Positions 6,303-13,050 are shown, counted from the stretch's first letter. The stretch: DNA of 13,185 nt from an uncultured Collinsella sp. (GCA_900552185.1 URYT01000041.1:1-13185), one strand, 5' to 3'. The notes: generated from the letters alone by a model not told the origin. Translations and numbers: made by a program.

Positions 6303-8078
6303 TTACTTCGAAAGTTGCTCACTCACGAAGGCGAGAGACTTGTCGCCGTTCTGGGAGAGCTCGATGTACTGCTTGCCACGGCAGGCGACGCACTTGTTGC
6401 CCACGCGCTCACAGTCCTTCTGCAGGTCGGCCAGGTAGCTTGCGGCCTGCGGGGCCAGGACGACCAGGTCAAAGTCGGGGAGCATGTCCACGTGGTTGCC
6501 ATAGGCCTCGGCAGCGGTCTCGAGGTTAATGCCGCGCTCCTTGGCGGCCTTGGCCAGCGCGTTGGCGAGCAGGCCCGAGGTTCCGCCGCCCTGGCAGAGC
6601 ACGAGCACGCGCTTGCCGTTGAGGTCGCTGGCGGTCGTTGTCTCGGCAGCGGGTGCTGCGGAAGCGGCGGGGGAGTCGGCCTTCACGGCCTCGGCAGCAG
6701 CGCCGGCGGCAACGCTCTTGGCGTCAGCCTTGCCCTGGAAGGCATCGTTGAGCTTGGCGGCTTTCTCGGCGTTCTTGGCGGCGAGCTCCTCCTGGGAGAT
6801 CTCGGCCTCCTCGGCGCACTTCTGGGCGTCATAGGCACGGAAGAACGGATAGTACAGGGCAAAGTCGACGACCAGGATGATGGCGAGCATCACAAAGGCG
6901 AGCGGCTGGAAGCCCAGGCCCATGATGGTGCCGATGGGGCCGGGGACGGTCCAAGGCAGGGTGTACATAAAGCCGTTCATGCCCAAGAAGTCGATAAAGA
7001 TCTTGAGGATCCAGATGTTGGCGATCGGGGCAAAGACAAACGGGACAAAGAAGACGGGGTTGAGCACGATGGGTGCGGCGAACAGCAGCGGCTCGTTGAC
7101 GGCAAAGCAGACGGGGACGATGGCGGCCTTACCGACGGCGCGCATCTCCTGAGACTTGGCCAGGAAGCAGAACATAAAGACCAGGACGAGCGTGGCGCCG
7201 GTGCCGCCCATGCAGACGACGAAGTACTGGGCACCCTGGGTCAGGACAGCGGAAGCGTGCTGGCCGGCCTGGAACGCAGCCAGGTTGTCGGTCATGTTGG
7301 CAACGAGAGCGGCGGCGATGGCGGGCTCGACGATCGAGGGGCCGTGGACGCCCACGAACCAGAAGAGGCTCATGGCGCCGTAGATCACAGCGAGGCCGAT
7401 GTAGCCATCGGCAGCGGTGAACAGGGGCTGGAACACCTGGATGACACCCTGGGCAAAGCAGAAGCCAAAAGCAGCGCGGAAGACGATGTCAAAAACCCAA
7501 AAGACGGTGATGCAGACGGAGAAGGGGATGATGTCCTTAAAGGTCTGCGAGATGTTGGGCGGAACCTGCTCGGGCATCTTGACGGTGATGTTGCGCTTAA
7601 TGAAGAACTTGTAGATGATGCCGGTCACAAACGCAGCGATGAAAGCGGTCAGCAGGCCCTTGGAACCAAGGTAGGTGGTGTTGAAACCGCTGGCAGCGTC
7701 CGTGGCGATGGTGTCGCTCGAAAGGAGCAAGAAGCCGATGATGGCCGCGCACATGCACGAGATGAAGTTGATCTGGTTGTTCTTGGGCAGATCGCGGTTC
7801 TGAGCGTCGGCGAAGTGCTTGGCCGTGGTGGCGGCGCAGGCGATGGCCAGGATGCCCATGGAGTAGTTGTAGCACTTCCACAGGGCGTTGTTGATGTCAT
7901 CGGGCCAGTAGAAACCCCAGATGTTGGGGACCGAGGCTACCAGGCAGAAGATGGACGAGAAGATGATGATGGGGATGACGGAGATAAAGCCGTCGCGGAT
8001 CGCCTTGAGGTACTTGTTGCGGGCGATCGCGTTGAAAAAGGGCTGGCCCTTTTCGATGATGGCGATGAGTTGTTCCAT
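6303..8078 (-). CDS. lacE: Lactose-family PTS transporter, EIICB component, second copy
   Basis: This complete 591-residue permease and phosphotransfer protein for lactose or a related beta-galactoside accepts phosphate from EIIA(Lac). EIIC occupies about residues 1-415 with many hydrophobic segments, FVGVHGPSIV around His245 and FAVNEPLLFAAP around Glu329. An Ala/Glu/Lys-rich flexible linker spans about 418-487. EIIB starts at GKRVLVLCQGGGTSGLLANAL, with phospho-acceptor Cys495 corresponding to Cys476 of the staphylococcal enzyme. The start is supported by TAGGAG six to seven bases upstream. It is the first gene of the operon that ends with lacG (4797-6236), the reverse order of the left-hand module. 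The paralogue at 1-1531 shares architecture but differs clearly in the N-terminal third. No EIIA domain is fused, so it depends on a separate EIIA, most likely the one at 9655-9993. Confidence 0.96.
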   Translation of the reverse strand: MEQLIAIIEKGQPFFNAIARNKYLKAIRDGFISVIPIIIFSSIFCLVASVPNIWGFYWPDDINNALWKCYNYSMGILAIACAATTAKHFADAQNRDLPKNNQINFISCMCAAIIGFLLLSSDTIATDAASGFNTTYLGSKGLLTAFIAAFVTGIIYKFFIKRNITVKMPEQVPPNISQTFKDIIPFSVCITVFWVFDIVFRAAFGFCFAQGVIQVFQPLFTAADGYIGLAVIYGAMSLFWFVGVHGPSIVEPAIAAALVANMTDNLAAFQAGQHASAVLTQGAQYFVVCMGGTGATLVLVFMFCFLAKSQEMRAVGKAAIVPVCFAVNEPLLFAAPIVLNPVFFVPFVFAPIANIWILKIFIDFLGMNGFMYTLPWTVPGPIGTIMGLGFQPLAFVMLAIILVVDFALYYPFFRAYDAQKCAEEAEISQEELAAKNAEKAAKLNDAFQGKADAKSVAAGAAAEAVKADSPAASAAPAAETTTASDLNGKRVLVLCQGGGTSGLLANALAKAAKERGINLETAAEAYGNHVDMLPDFDLVVLAPQAASYLADLQKDCERVGNKCVACRGKQYIELSQNGDKSLAFVSEQLSK

Positions 8079-8111
8079 GCAAGGCTCCTAAGAGTCGGTG
8101 GGTTAGCAACG

Positions 8112-8139
8112 ATGGTAGCTTTTGGCGTTCGGTTGCCAA
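8112..8139 (-). promoter_or_regulatory. Likely promoter of the EIICB-lacG operon
   Basis: On the minus strand TTGGCA (five of six to TTGACA; plus-strand 8134-8139) is followed after 16 bases by TACCAT (four of six; plus-strand 8112-8117). The operator-like palindrome at 8137-8160 overlaps the -35 box, as expected for a repressed promoter. Confidence 0.45.
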
Positions 8140-8160
8140 AATGTTGACGTTGCCATTTTG
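8137..8160. promoter_or_regulatory. LacI-type operator-like site 2a
   Basis: This 24-bp imperfect palindrome begins CAAAATG and ends CATTTTG around the core atgttgac|gttgccat (8141-8156), with 9 of 12 half-site positions symmetrical. Read on the other strand, the core is atggcaac|gtcaacat, nearly identical to site 2b. Confidence 0.68.
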
Positions 8161-8260
8161 CGACACAAAAAAAGACGCGAACCGGTGGTTCCTGTGCCTG
8201 CGAGCCATCGATTCCTTACGCGTAAACATTTGAGCCGCCCGGTGGCTCTGTGTTTGCACA

Positions 8261-8276
8261 ATGGCAACGTTAACAT
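8261..8276. promoter_or_regulatory. LacI-type operator-like site 2b
   Basis: The sequence is atggcaac|gttaacat. Its centre lies 120 bp from the centre of site 2a, on the regulator side of the divergent region. The probable ligand is the LacI-family protein at 8436-9440. Confidence 0.62.
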
Positions 8277-8363
8277 TTGGTCGACAAAAGCCGTTCGGGG
8301 AAGCAAAAATGTCGGTGAACGGTAGGTTTTGGGTGGTGAGCGTATGGTGAGGGAGGCGTTGGA

Positions 8364-8369
8364 TATACT
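8364..8369 (+). promoter_or_regulatory. Possible -10 box of the second LacI-family regulator
   Basis: TATACT matches the -10 consensus at five of six positions, 66 bases before the start codon. No convincing -35 box lies upstream. The rest of the 8277-8435 stretch shows nothing else I can name. Confidence 0.3.
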
Positions 8370-8435
8370 TGAAGGCGTTAAAAATGACTGCGCAGGGTGC
8401 CACCAATGGCATCGTTGACATAGAAAGATCGACCT

Positions 8436-9440
8436 ATGGCCGCTGTTAAAAAATCGGTTTCCGTTAAGGATGTGGCGCGTCTCGCGGGCGTCTCGGAGCA
8501 GACAGTCTCGCGTACGGTGCACGATTCGCCCAGAGTGCGCCCCGAGACCAAGGAACGCGTGCGTGCCGCCATGCGCGAGCTGGGGTATCGCCCCAATTTT
8601 GCCGGTCGATCGCTGCGCCGCGGTAAGTTTAAGACCGTCGGCGTCGCCATGTTCAGCATTACCGGCACCGGTAACCTCGACCGTATGGAGGGCTTTGCCG
8701 CCGCGGCCGACAAACATGGCTATGCCATCACCCTCACTAAAGTAGACGGGCATCCGTATACCCTCGAGAGCGCATCGTCGCGCATGAGCGCGCTGCCGGT
8801 AGACGGCATGGTCGTGATCATGAACCGCATGCCGGCAGACTTTGGCACCTTTGAACCGCTGCCCGGCATGCAGACGGTGCTCGTTACGATGTTGGAGCAC
8901 CCGCTCTGTTCAACGGTCGATAACGACCAGTTCGATTGCTCGCGCCAGGTGGTCGAGTACTTGCTGGGGCGGGGGCACAAAACCGTGCACTTTATCTCGT
9001 GCCCCGAGCGCTCGCTTTCGGGCATGCGGCGCGAGGAAGGCTGGCGCGAGACATTGCGTGCGCATGGCATTGAGCCACCGCGACTTATCCGTGGCGATTG
9101 GACGGCGCAGAGCGGATATGCCGCAGGTCAGGCCCTGGCGGATGATCCGACCTGCACGGCCATTTATGCCTCCAACGATGCCATGGCCTACGGCTGCATC
9201 CGTGGGCTCGAGTCGCGCGGGAAGTGCGTACCCCAGGACGTGAGCGTGGTGGGTGTTGACGATAGCCTGGGCGATATCGTGCCCGACCGTCGCCTGACCA
9301 CGGTGCGCTTTGACAACAAGCGCGTCGGCATGTGGGCGGTGGACAAGATTGCTGGCGCCGAGGGCGTTGAACCCGGTGTGGAGCACATGCTGTTTCCGGG
9401 CGTGCTCGTCGAGGGCGATACGGTGCGCGATGTACGCTAG
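8436..9440 (+). CDS. LacI-family transcriptional repressor, second module
   Basis: This 334-residue regulator is probably the repressor of the divergent EIICB-lacG operon. The helix-turn-helix reads SVKDVARLAGVSEQTVSRTV, with recognition residues Glu21, Gln22 and Arg26. The hinge YRPNFAGRSLRRG follows, then the effector-binding domain with AIYASNDAMAYGCIRGLESRG and VPQDVSVVGVDDSLGD, and a C-terminus ending LVEGDTVRDVR. It is a paralogue of the protein at 3501-4529 along its whole length; both share NRM(P/A)(A/P)DF, the MRELG/MEELG hinge region and TVRD(V/I)R at the end. The first recognition-helix residue differs (Glu here, Arg there), which parallels the operator differences. The ribosome site is weak (AGAAAG). 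No terminator is visible after the stop, so readthrough into lacF is possible. Confidence 0.92.
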   Translation: MAAVKKSVSVKDVARLAGVSEQTVSRTVHDSPRVRPETKERVRAAMRELGYRPNFAGRSLRRGKFKTVGVAMFSITGTGNLDRMEGFAAAADKHGYAITLTKVDGHPYTLESASSRMSALPVDGMVVIMNRMPADFGTFEPLPGMQTVLVTMLEHPLCSTVDNDQFDCSRQVVEYLLGRGHKTVHFISCPERSLSGMRREEGWRETLRAHGIEPPRLIRGDWTAQSGYAAGQALADDPTCTAIYASNDAMAYGCIRGLESRGKCVPQDVSVVGVDDSLGDIVPDRRLTTVRFDNKRVGMWAVDKIAGAEGVEPGVEHMLFPGVLVEGDTVRDVR

Positions 9441-9471
9441 GGCGCAGGTCTGTTTGGGTTGCCGCTAATTG

Positions 9472-9529
9472 TGTTCGATATTGTTCAGATTGGTTTAAAA
9501 ACCGTTCACGGGCGAAAAGTGACCGTTCA
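9472..9529 (+). promoter_or_regulatory. Phased array of GTTC boxes upstream of lacF
   Basis: Four same-orientation boxes of the form (T/C)GTTC(A/G) start at 9472, 9482, 9503 and 9524, with gaps of 10, 21 and 21 bp, close to whole helical turns. TGTTCGATA resembles the half-site recognised by DeoR-family proteins such as GlpR. A similar 20-bp stretch (15 of 20 identical to 9472-9491) lies upstream of lacA. I could not fix a -35/-10 promoter for lacF in this region. Confidence 0.5.
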
Positions 9530-9654
9530 TAGCTTGAAATTACGTTTTGCGCTGTTCTTTTTTGTTTGAATGTTAATGTTTCTGCCATACAGAACGCAGC
9601 GCGTATGCCCGGACGCGATGCTCTCCATTGGTTCATATGTGAAAGGAACGCAAC

Positions 9655-9993
9655 ATGGCAACCAAAGAAGAAATCTCGATGGTTGGATTCGAGATCGTCG
9701 CATACGCAGGTGACGCCCAGACCGATCTGCTTGCAGCGCTCGATGCTGCTCGCGAGGGTGACTTTGAGAAGGCCGAGCAGCTGCACAAGGATGCCAGCGA
9801 TGCGCTCATCGGTGCCCACGACACGCAGACCAAGCTGCTTTCGCAGGAGGCCGGCGGTGGCGAGATGGAGATGACCTTCATCATGGCCCATGCTCAGGAC
9901 ACTCTCATGACCACCATGATCCTGGAGAAGCAGGCCCGCTTTACCATCGATGCCTACAAGCGCATTGCCGAGCTCGAGGCCAAGCTCGCCTAA
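9655..9993 (+). CDS. lacF: Lactose/cellobiose-family PTS EIIA component
   Basis: This small cytoplasmic phosphocarrier (112 residues; LacF proteins are about 105) passes phosphate from HPr to the EIIB domain of EIICB. The family helical bundle is recognisable from MVGFEIVAYAGDAQTDLLAAL onwards. The phosphorylated histidine is His79 in FIMAHAQDTLMTT, with Asp82 as the metal ligand that holds the trimer together, matching His78/Asp81 of staphylococcal LacF. AAAGGA lies eight bases before the start. It is the only EIIA in the window, while two EIICB genes are present. It sits 214 bases after lacI and ends in its own terminator, so it is probably a separate transcript. Cellobiose-type CelC is the alternative family member; the lac context favours LacF. 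Confidence 0.95.
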   Translation: MATKEEISMVGFEIVAYAGDAQTDLLAALDAAREGDFEKAEQLHKDASDALIGAHDTQTKLLSQEAGGGEMEMTFIMAHAQDTLMTTMILEKQARFTIDAYKRIAELEAKLA

Positions 9994-10020
9994 CGAGCCC
10001 TCACAACCAAGTCCCCTTCC

Positions 10021-10056
10021 AAAAGCTCTGCCGCTACCCGCGGCAGGGCTTTTTTC
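10021..10056 (+). terminator. Intrinsic terminator after lacF
   Basis: A long stem with CTGCCGC against GCGGCAG at its core (arms 10021-10034 and 10040-10053, one G-U pair, loop TACCC) runs into a T-rich tract to 10056. Confidence 0.92.
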
Positions 10057-10068
10057 TGTTCTCCTTCA

Positions 10069-10135
10069 AGTTGCGGTGAAATAGGGACTGAATAGGGGCC
10101 GGCGGGCACAAAACAATCCCTATTCCACCGCAACT
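10069..10135. repeat. Long inverted repeat (REP-like palindrome)
   Basis: Arms at 10069-10087 and 10117-10135 match over 18 of 19 positions when inverted (AGTTGCGGTGAAATAGGG against CCCTATTCCACCGCAACT), around a 29-base GC-rich centre. It contains a second partial copy of the inner arm (GAATAGGG at 10090-10097), allowing alternative folding. It lies after the lacF terminator and has no T-run. It differs in sequence from the cluster at 4540-4685. Confidence 0.75.
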
Positions 10136-10252
10136 CATCCGGAGATAGTCATTGGGGACAGTCTTGGTGCGCTCCGTTCGTCCTCCCGTTCGATTTTTGC
10201 TCGGTGGGTATACTTCCTTTCGCATTAAACGCCGGACTGAGGAGGTATCCAA

Positions 10253-11266
10253 ATGCCGGATAACGGGTCAATACAAAAAAGAGGCGCGCACGAGATGGCT
10301 CATGGGCGTCCTGTCCAGATAACCGAGCACACGACGGTAACCGAGCTGCAGCCCAGCCTGTCCGATGTCGTGTGCGCAAACAAAAAGCTGCAGATTGGCT
10401 TTATCGTTGCGCTCGTGGTGCTGGCGCTGCTGTCGGGCTTTGTGGCTCGTCCGCATTTCGCCGATACCAAAACTTGGGACTCCACCATTGAGGTCATCGA
10501 CCAAAAGAAAGGCAACGTACTGGCGCTCACGACCTCGTGCGTGGCGCTGTCTGCGGGCATTACCGCGCTGCCGGGTGATACGGGAACGCCGGTTGCCGAG
10601 CAGCTCGCGCAGCTTTCAGGCAACCTTGGTATCGTGCTTGCCGTGCTATACCTAGAGAAATATTTGCTCACGATTTTGTGGTCGGTTGGCTTGGGCATCT
10701 TAATCCCGTTTGCGTTGGTGCTCTTTGCGGTGTCGCTCGGCATTCACGGGCGCTGGAGCACGAGCACTGTCCTGCGCCGTGTGGCGACACGCGTGCTGGT
10801 GGTTGCCCTGATCGGTATGGCGCTTGTGCCCGCGAGCGTATGGGTGTCGCAAAAGGTCGATGAAACGTATCGCGTAAGTATTGAGCAAGCTGAGCAAAAG
10901 GCTGCGGACGCTGCGGACGCGGCCGACACCACGGACAAGTCAGCCGAGACCAGCTCAAAATCGAACAAGAAAAAATCCGAGACCACGGCGTCCAAAAACG
11001 TGCTCGAGCAGTTGACTGACGGGGCCTCGAGCCTTGTTACGTCGGTGACCAGCGGTGCCAAGCAGATGACCGATGAGATCGTGCATCAGGTGACCGATCT
11101 GATCGAAGGCGTCATCGTGATGATCGTGACTTCGTGCGTTATCCCGCTGCTGGTGCTCGTGGCGTTCCTGTGGCTGGGACACGTACTGCTGGGGATCGAT
11201 ATTTCCGGCCCGGCGAACTATTTGACGGGCCGCTTTCTGAGTGCTCCGTCCAAGCACGCCAAATAG
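10253..11266 (+). CDS. Hypothetical multi-pass membrane protein
   Basis: I do not recognise a named function. The protein has 337 residues. Hydrophobic stretches lie at about 47-65, 88-106 (weaker), 125-137, 138-164, 178-198 and 286-312. Between the last two is a soluble section (about 200-285) with an Ala/Asp/Ser/Lys-rich, low-complexity part (EQAEQKAADAADAADTTDKS and onwards) that may be a linker or coiled coil. A segment with FADTKTWDSTIEVIDQKKGN, LPGDTGTPVAEQLAQLSG and LEKYLLT looks conserved in style and resembles uncharacterised membrane proteins I recall from gut Firmicutes, without certainty. AGGAGG seven bases before the ATG fixes the start, and a TATACT at 10209-10214 may be its -10 box. 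It has its own terminator. Its position between lacF and lacAB may be coincidental or may point to a role in the sugar system. Confidence 0.85.
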   Translation: MPDNGSIQKRGAHEMAHGRPVQITEHTTVTELQPSLSDVVCANKKLQIGFIVALVVLALLSGFVARPHFADTKTWDSTIEVIDQKKGNVLALTTSCVALSAGITALPGDTGTPVAEQLAQLSGNLGIVLAVLYLEKYLLTILWSVGLGILIPFALVLFAVSLGIHGRWSTSTVLRRVATRVLVVALIGMALVPASVWVSQKVDETYRVSIEQAEQKAADAADAADTTDKSAETSSKSNKKKSETTASKNVLEQLTDGASSLVTSVTSGAKQMTDEIVHQVTDLIEGVIVMIVTSCVIPLLVLVAFLWLGHVLLGIDISGPANYLTGRFLSAPSKHAK

Positions 11267-11318
11267 GGTGGGCAGTCCGAGTAGCTAAAACAGCTGTATA
11301 TACCGGGGAATACCGCCG

Positions 11319-11358
11319 AAGGGCGGCCGAGACACGTTCTTGGCCGCCCTTTTGTTTG
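11319..11358 (+). terminator. Intrinsic terminator after the membrane protein gene
   Basis: The stem GGGCGGCC/GGCCGCCC extends to 12 pairs with one G-U (arms 11321-11332 and 11338-11349) around a 5-base loop, followed by TTTTGTTTGTT. It separates the membrane protein gene from lacAB. Confidence 0.9.
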
Positions 11359-11412
11359 TTGAACACATGGTCGCTACGTCCGCGCCCGGCTCAAACGGTC
11401 AGCAATCATCCG

Positions 11413-11499
11413 TGAACGATATTTGTTCAAAAAAGAACAAAGATAAACAAATAGTTGTTGCAGTTACTGTTCGAATGTGTTCAAATAAACATGAACAGT
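11413..11499. promoter_or_regulatory. GTTC-box regulatory region upstream of lacAB
   Basis: Boxes of the form (T/C)GTTC(A/G) occur at 11413-11418 (minus), 11424-11429 (plus), 11468-11473 (plus), 11478-11483 (plus) and 11492-11497 (minus). Two palindromes result: TTTGTTCAAAAAAGAACAAA at 11422-11441 with perfect 7-bp arms, and ACTGTTC/GAACAGT arms bounding 11466-11499. A 10-bp direct repeat (TGTTCGAATG, TGTTCAAATA) sits inside the second. This layout suits a DeoR-family repressor such as LacR, but no such gene is in the window. A promoter TTGCAG-N17-TCAAAT (11458-11486) may overlap. Confidence 0.5.
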
Positions 11500-11591
11500 G
11501 AAGAACCGCACATTCAGATGCCCGGACCTGAACGCGATTCAACACTTCCAAACAGAAACTACGCACCTGCGTATCTCTCAAGGAGGATGTC

Positions 11592-12020
11592 ATGAGGGTT
11601 GTAATCGCTTCCGATGCCGACGGTATGTCGATGAAGGAGTCCATCAAGGAGATGCTCATCGCCGACGGTCACGAGGTCGTCGACTATTCCGAGACCCCTG
11701 CCGCGGACTTTGTCGATTCCGCGACCGCCGTTGCCAAGGACCTGCTGGAGCACAAGGATTCCCAGGGCTTCGCATTCGATAAGTACGGCGTCGGCTCCTA
11801 TATGGCCGCCGTCAAGATCAAGGGCATGGTCGTCGCCAACATTTCCGACGAGCGTTCCGCTTACATGACCCGCGAGCACAACGGCTCGCGCATGGTCACC
11901 ATGGGCCCGGGCGTTGTGGGCACCGAGGTCGCCAAGAAGATCGCCCGCGAGTTCCTGCGTGCACAGTACGCCGGCGGCCGTCACCAGATCCGTGTCGACA
12001 TGCTCAACAAGATGGCCTAA
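11592..12020 (+). CDS. lacA: Galactose-6-phosphate isomerase subunit LacA
   Basis: With LacB this enzyme converts galactose-6-phosphate to tagatose-6-phosphate in the cytoplasm. It has 142 residues, the standard LacA length. It belongs to the RpiB/LacAB fold. Strong family blocks are DFVDSATAVAKDLLEH, FDKYGVGSYMAAVKIKGM, SDERSAYMTREHN and the C-terminus GGRHQIRVDMLNKMA, nearly identical to Firmicutes LacA. As in other LacA proteins, the RpiB-type cysteine in the central CGTG-like loop is absent (YGVGSYM), because that residue is supplied by LacB. AAGGAGG lies five bases before the ATG. It is followed by lacB after 63 bases, clearly one transcript. Codon use is strongly biased to C-ending codons, suggesting high expression. 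Confidence 0.97.
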   Translation: MRVVIASDADGMSMKESIKEMLIADGHEVVDYSETPAADFVDSATAVAKDLLEHKDSQGFAFDKYGVGSYMAAVKIKGMVVANISDERSAYMTREHNGSRMVTMGPGVVGTEVAKKIAREFLRAQYAGGRHQIRVDMLNKMA

Positions 12021-12083
12021 CGAGAGCCACCGAGAACTCGAACTTCTACCTCAACTTGTGAATTCAGACGAAAGGACGTTCTG

Positions 12084-12608
12084 ATGAAGAAGACCATCGC
12101 AATCGGTTGCGACCATATCGTTACGGACGAGAAGATCTATCTGGCCGACCGCCTGGAGCAGGCTGGCCACAAGGTGCTCGACTGCGGCACCTACAGCCAC
12201 ACCCGTACGCACTATCCCATCTATGGCAAGGCCGTGGGCGAGGCTGTTGCCAGCGGCAAGGCCGACTTTGGCGTGGCCCTGTGCGGCACCGGCATCGGCA
12301 TCACCAACGCCGTCAACAAGGTTCCCGGCGCCCGCTGCGCCCTGGTCCGCGACATGACCTCTGCCCTGTATGCCCGTCGCGAGCTCAACGCCAACATCGT
12401 GGGCTTTGGTGGCAAGATCACCGGCGAGTTCCTGATGGCCGATATCATGCTTGCCTTCCTGGAGGAGCCCTACGAGAAGACTCCCGAGCACGACGCCCTG
12501 ATCGCCAAGATCGACGCCTGCAATAAGGCCGACGCCGAGGCTCAGGCTGACCCGCACTTCTTTGACGAGTTCCTCGAGAAGTGGGACCGCGGCGAGTACC
12601 ACGACTAA
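12084..12608 (+). CDS. lacB: Galactose-6-phosphate isomerase subunit LacB
   Basis: This is the partner subunit of LacA in the galactose-6-phosphate to tagatose-6-phosphate step. It has 174 residues, typical of LacB. Family blocks are IAIGCDHIVTDEK, GTYSHTRTHYPIYGKAVGEAV, LCGTGIGITNAVNKVPGAR with Cys67 at the place of the RpiB catalytic cysteine, ALVRDMTSALYARRELNANI, GFGGKITGEFLM and the C-terminus FLEKWDRGEYHD. AAAGGA lies eight bases before the start. A hairpin follows the stop, then a 458-bp gap before the epimerase gene. LacC and LacD, often next in Firmicutes operons, do not follow directly. Confidence 0.97.
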   Translation: MKKTIAIGCDHIVTDEKIYLADRLEQAGHKVLDCGTYSHTRTHYPIYGKAVGEAVASGKADFGVALCGTGIGITNAVNKVPGARCALVRDMTSALYARRELNANIVGFGGKITGEFLMADIMLAFLEEPYEKTPEHDALIAKIDACNKADAEAQADPHFFDEFLEKWDRGEYHD

Positions 12609-12613
12609 GGGGT

Positions 12614-12637
12614 TCCGGCGTTCTACCGAACGCCGGA
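12614..12637 (+). other. Hairpin directly after lacB, without T-run
   Basis: A perfect 10-bp stem (TCCGGCGTTC/GAACGCCGGA) with a TACC loop lies six bases past the lacB stop. The next bases are CCGGCCGACG, so it lacks an intrinsic terminator's T-tract. It may protect the mRNA 3' end or cause partial termination before the epimerase gene. Confidence 0.55.
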
Positions 12638-13050
12638 CCGGCCGACGCTGCGAAGCCATCTGGCGGGCAATCTGCCGTTCAGCTTCGGCGGCATGACCAG
12701 AAGGTCAATGCCGCCTCGCTTCACGGCACCTTGCCTCGCCAGCTGACTTCTCGCTGACGTTGGGGGTACCTGTGGGGTTACCGCTGTTGTTGCGAAGCTT
12801 TCTGGTTCAGTAAGCTGCTCCGATAACACGTTTGCTTGCTGAGCTTGTGTGCTTCGCTCTTGGCGGTACTCGGCATTCTGCAGCTTTTCAATTGACGGCT
12901 CGCGTTTCTGTAATGGGGCGCGGGCCAGTTTTCTATCAGCCCAATTGGCTTGGCGGGCTTGGCGTGCATTGTTCTTTTGCGTGCGGCGCCGCCTCATTAC
13001 CTTTGTGCTAAAGGCACGGCGTTCGCAATGGATCGTGCAAGATGATATGT
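12638..13050. other. Non-coding gap between lacB and the epimerase gene
   Basis: No convincing gene lies here. It contains one strong hairpin: 12687-12698 (GGCGGCATGACC) pairs with 12703-12715 with a single bulged base around AGAA. The remainder has lower GC than the genes around it and no clear promoter or repeat that I can see. A minus-strand frame stays open through it, but its Arg/Gln-rich translation and lack of a well-spaced ribosome site do not look like a real protein. It may be decayed sequence or a long leader for the epimerase gene. Confidence 0.4.

Noticed and set aside
6315..8147. A 610-codon open frame on the plus strand opposite the second EIICB gene
   Set aside because: Its Gly/Asp/Glu/His-rich translation has no protein-like motifs and is the expected antisense shadow of a GC-rich gene; the minus-strand frame has clear EIICB motifs and a good ribosome site.
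8164..8191. Intrinsic terminator or attenuator on the minus strand (T7 run after a small GAACC/GGTTC hairpin)
   Set aside because: The stem is only 5 bp, sits five bases away from the T-run, and lies upstream of the likely promoter at 8112-8139, so it would not be in the EIICB leader.
8216..8231. Third operator-like site of the second module (TTACGCGTAAACAT)
   Set aside because: It shares the ACAT end and a CpG centre but neither locus-specific half-site; too weak to list.
9570..9585. LacI-type operator upstream of lacF (atgttaatgtttctgc)
   Set aside because: Only 11 of 16 positions match site 2b inverted and the central CpG is lost; chance similarity is likely.
12623..12997. Minus-strand 124-codon frame in the lacB-lacX gap
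   Set aside because: Arg/Gln/Ala-rich without recognisable domain; its AAAGG is only two to three bases from the ATG, and the frame stays open upstream without a better start. Kept only as part of the gap description.
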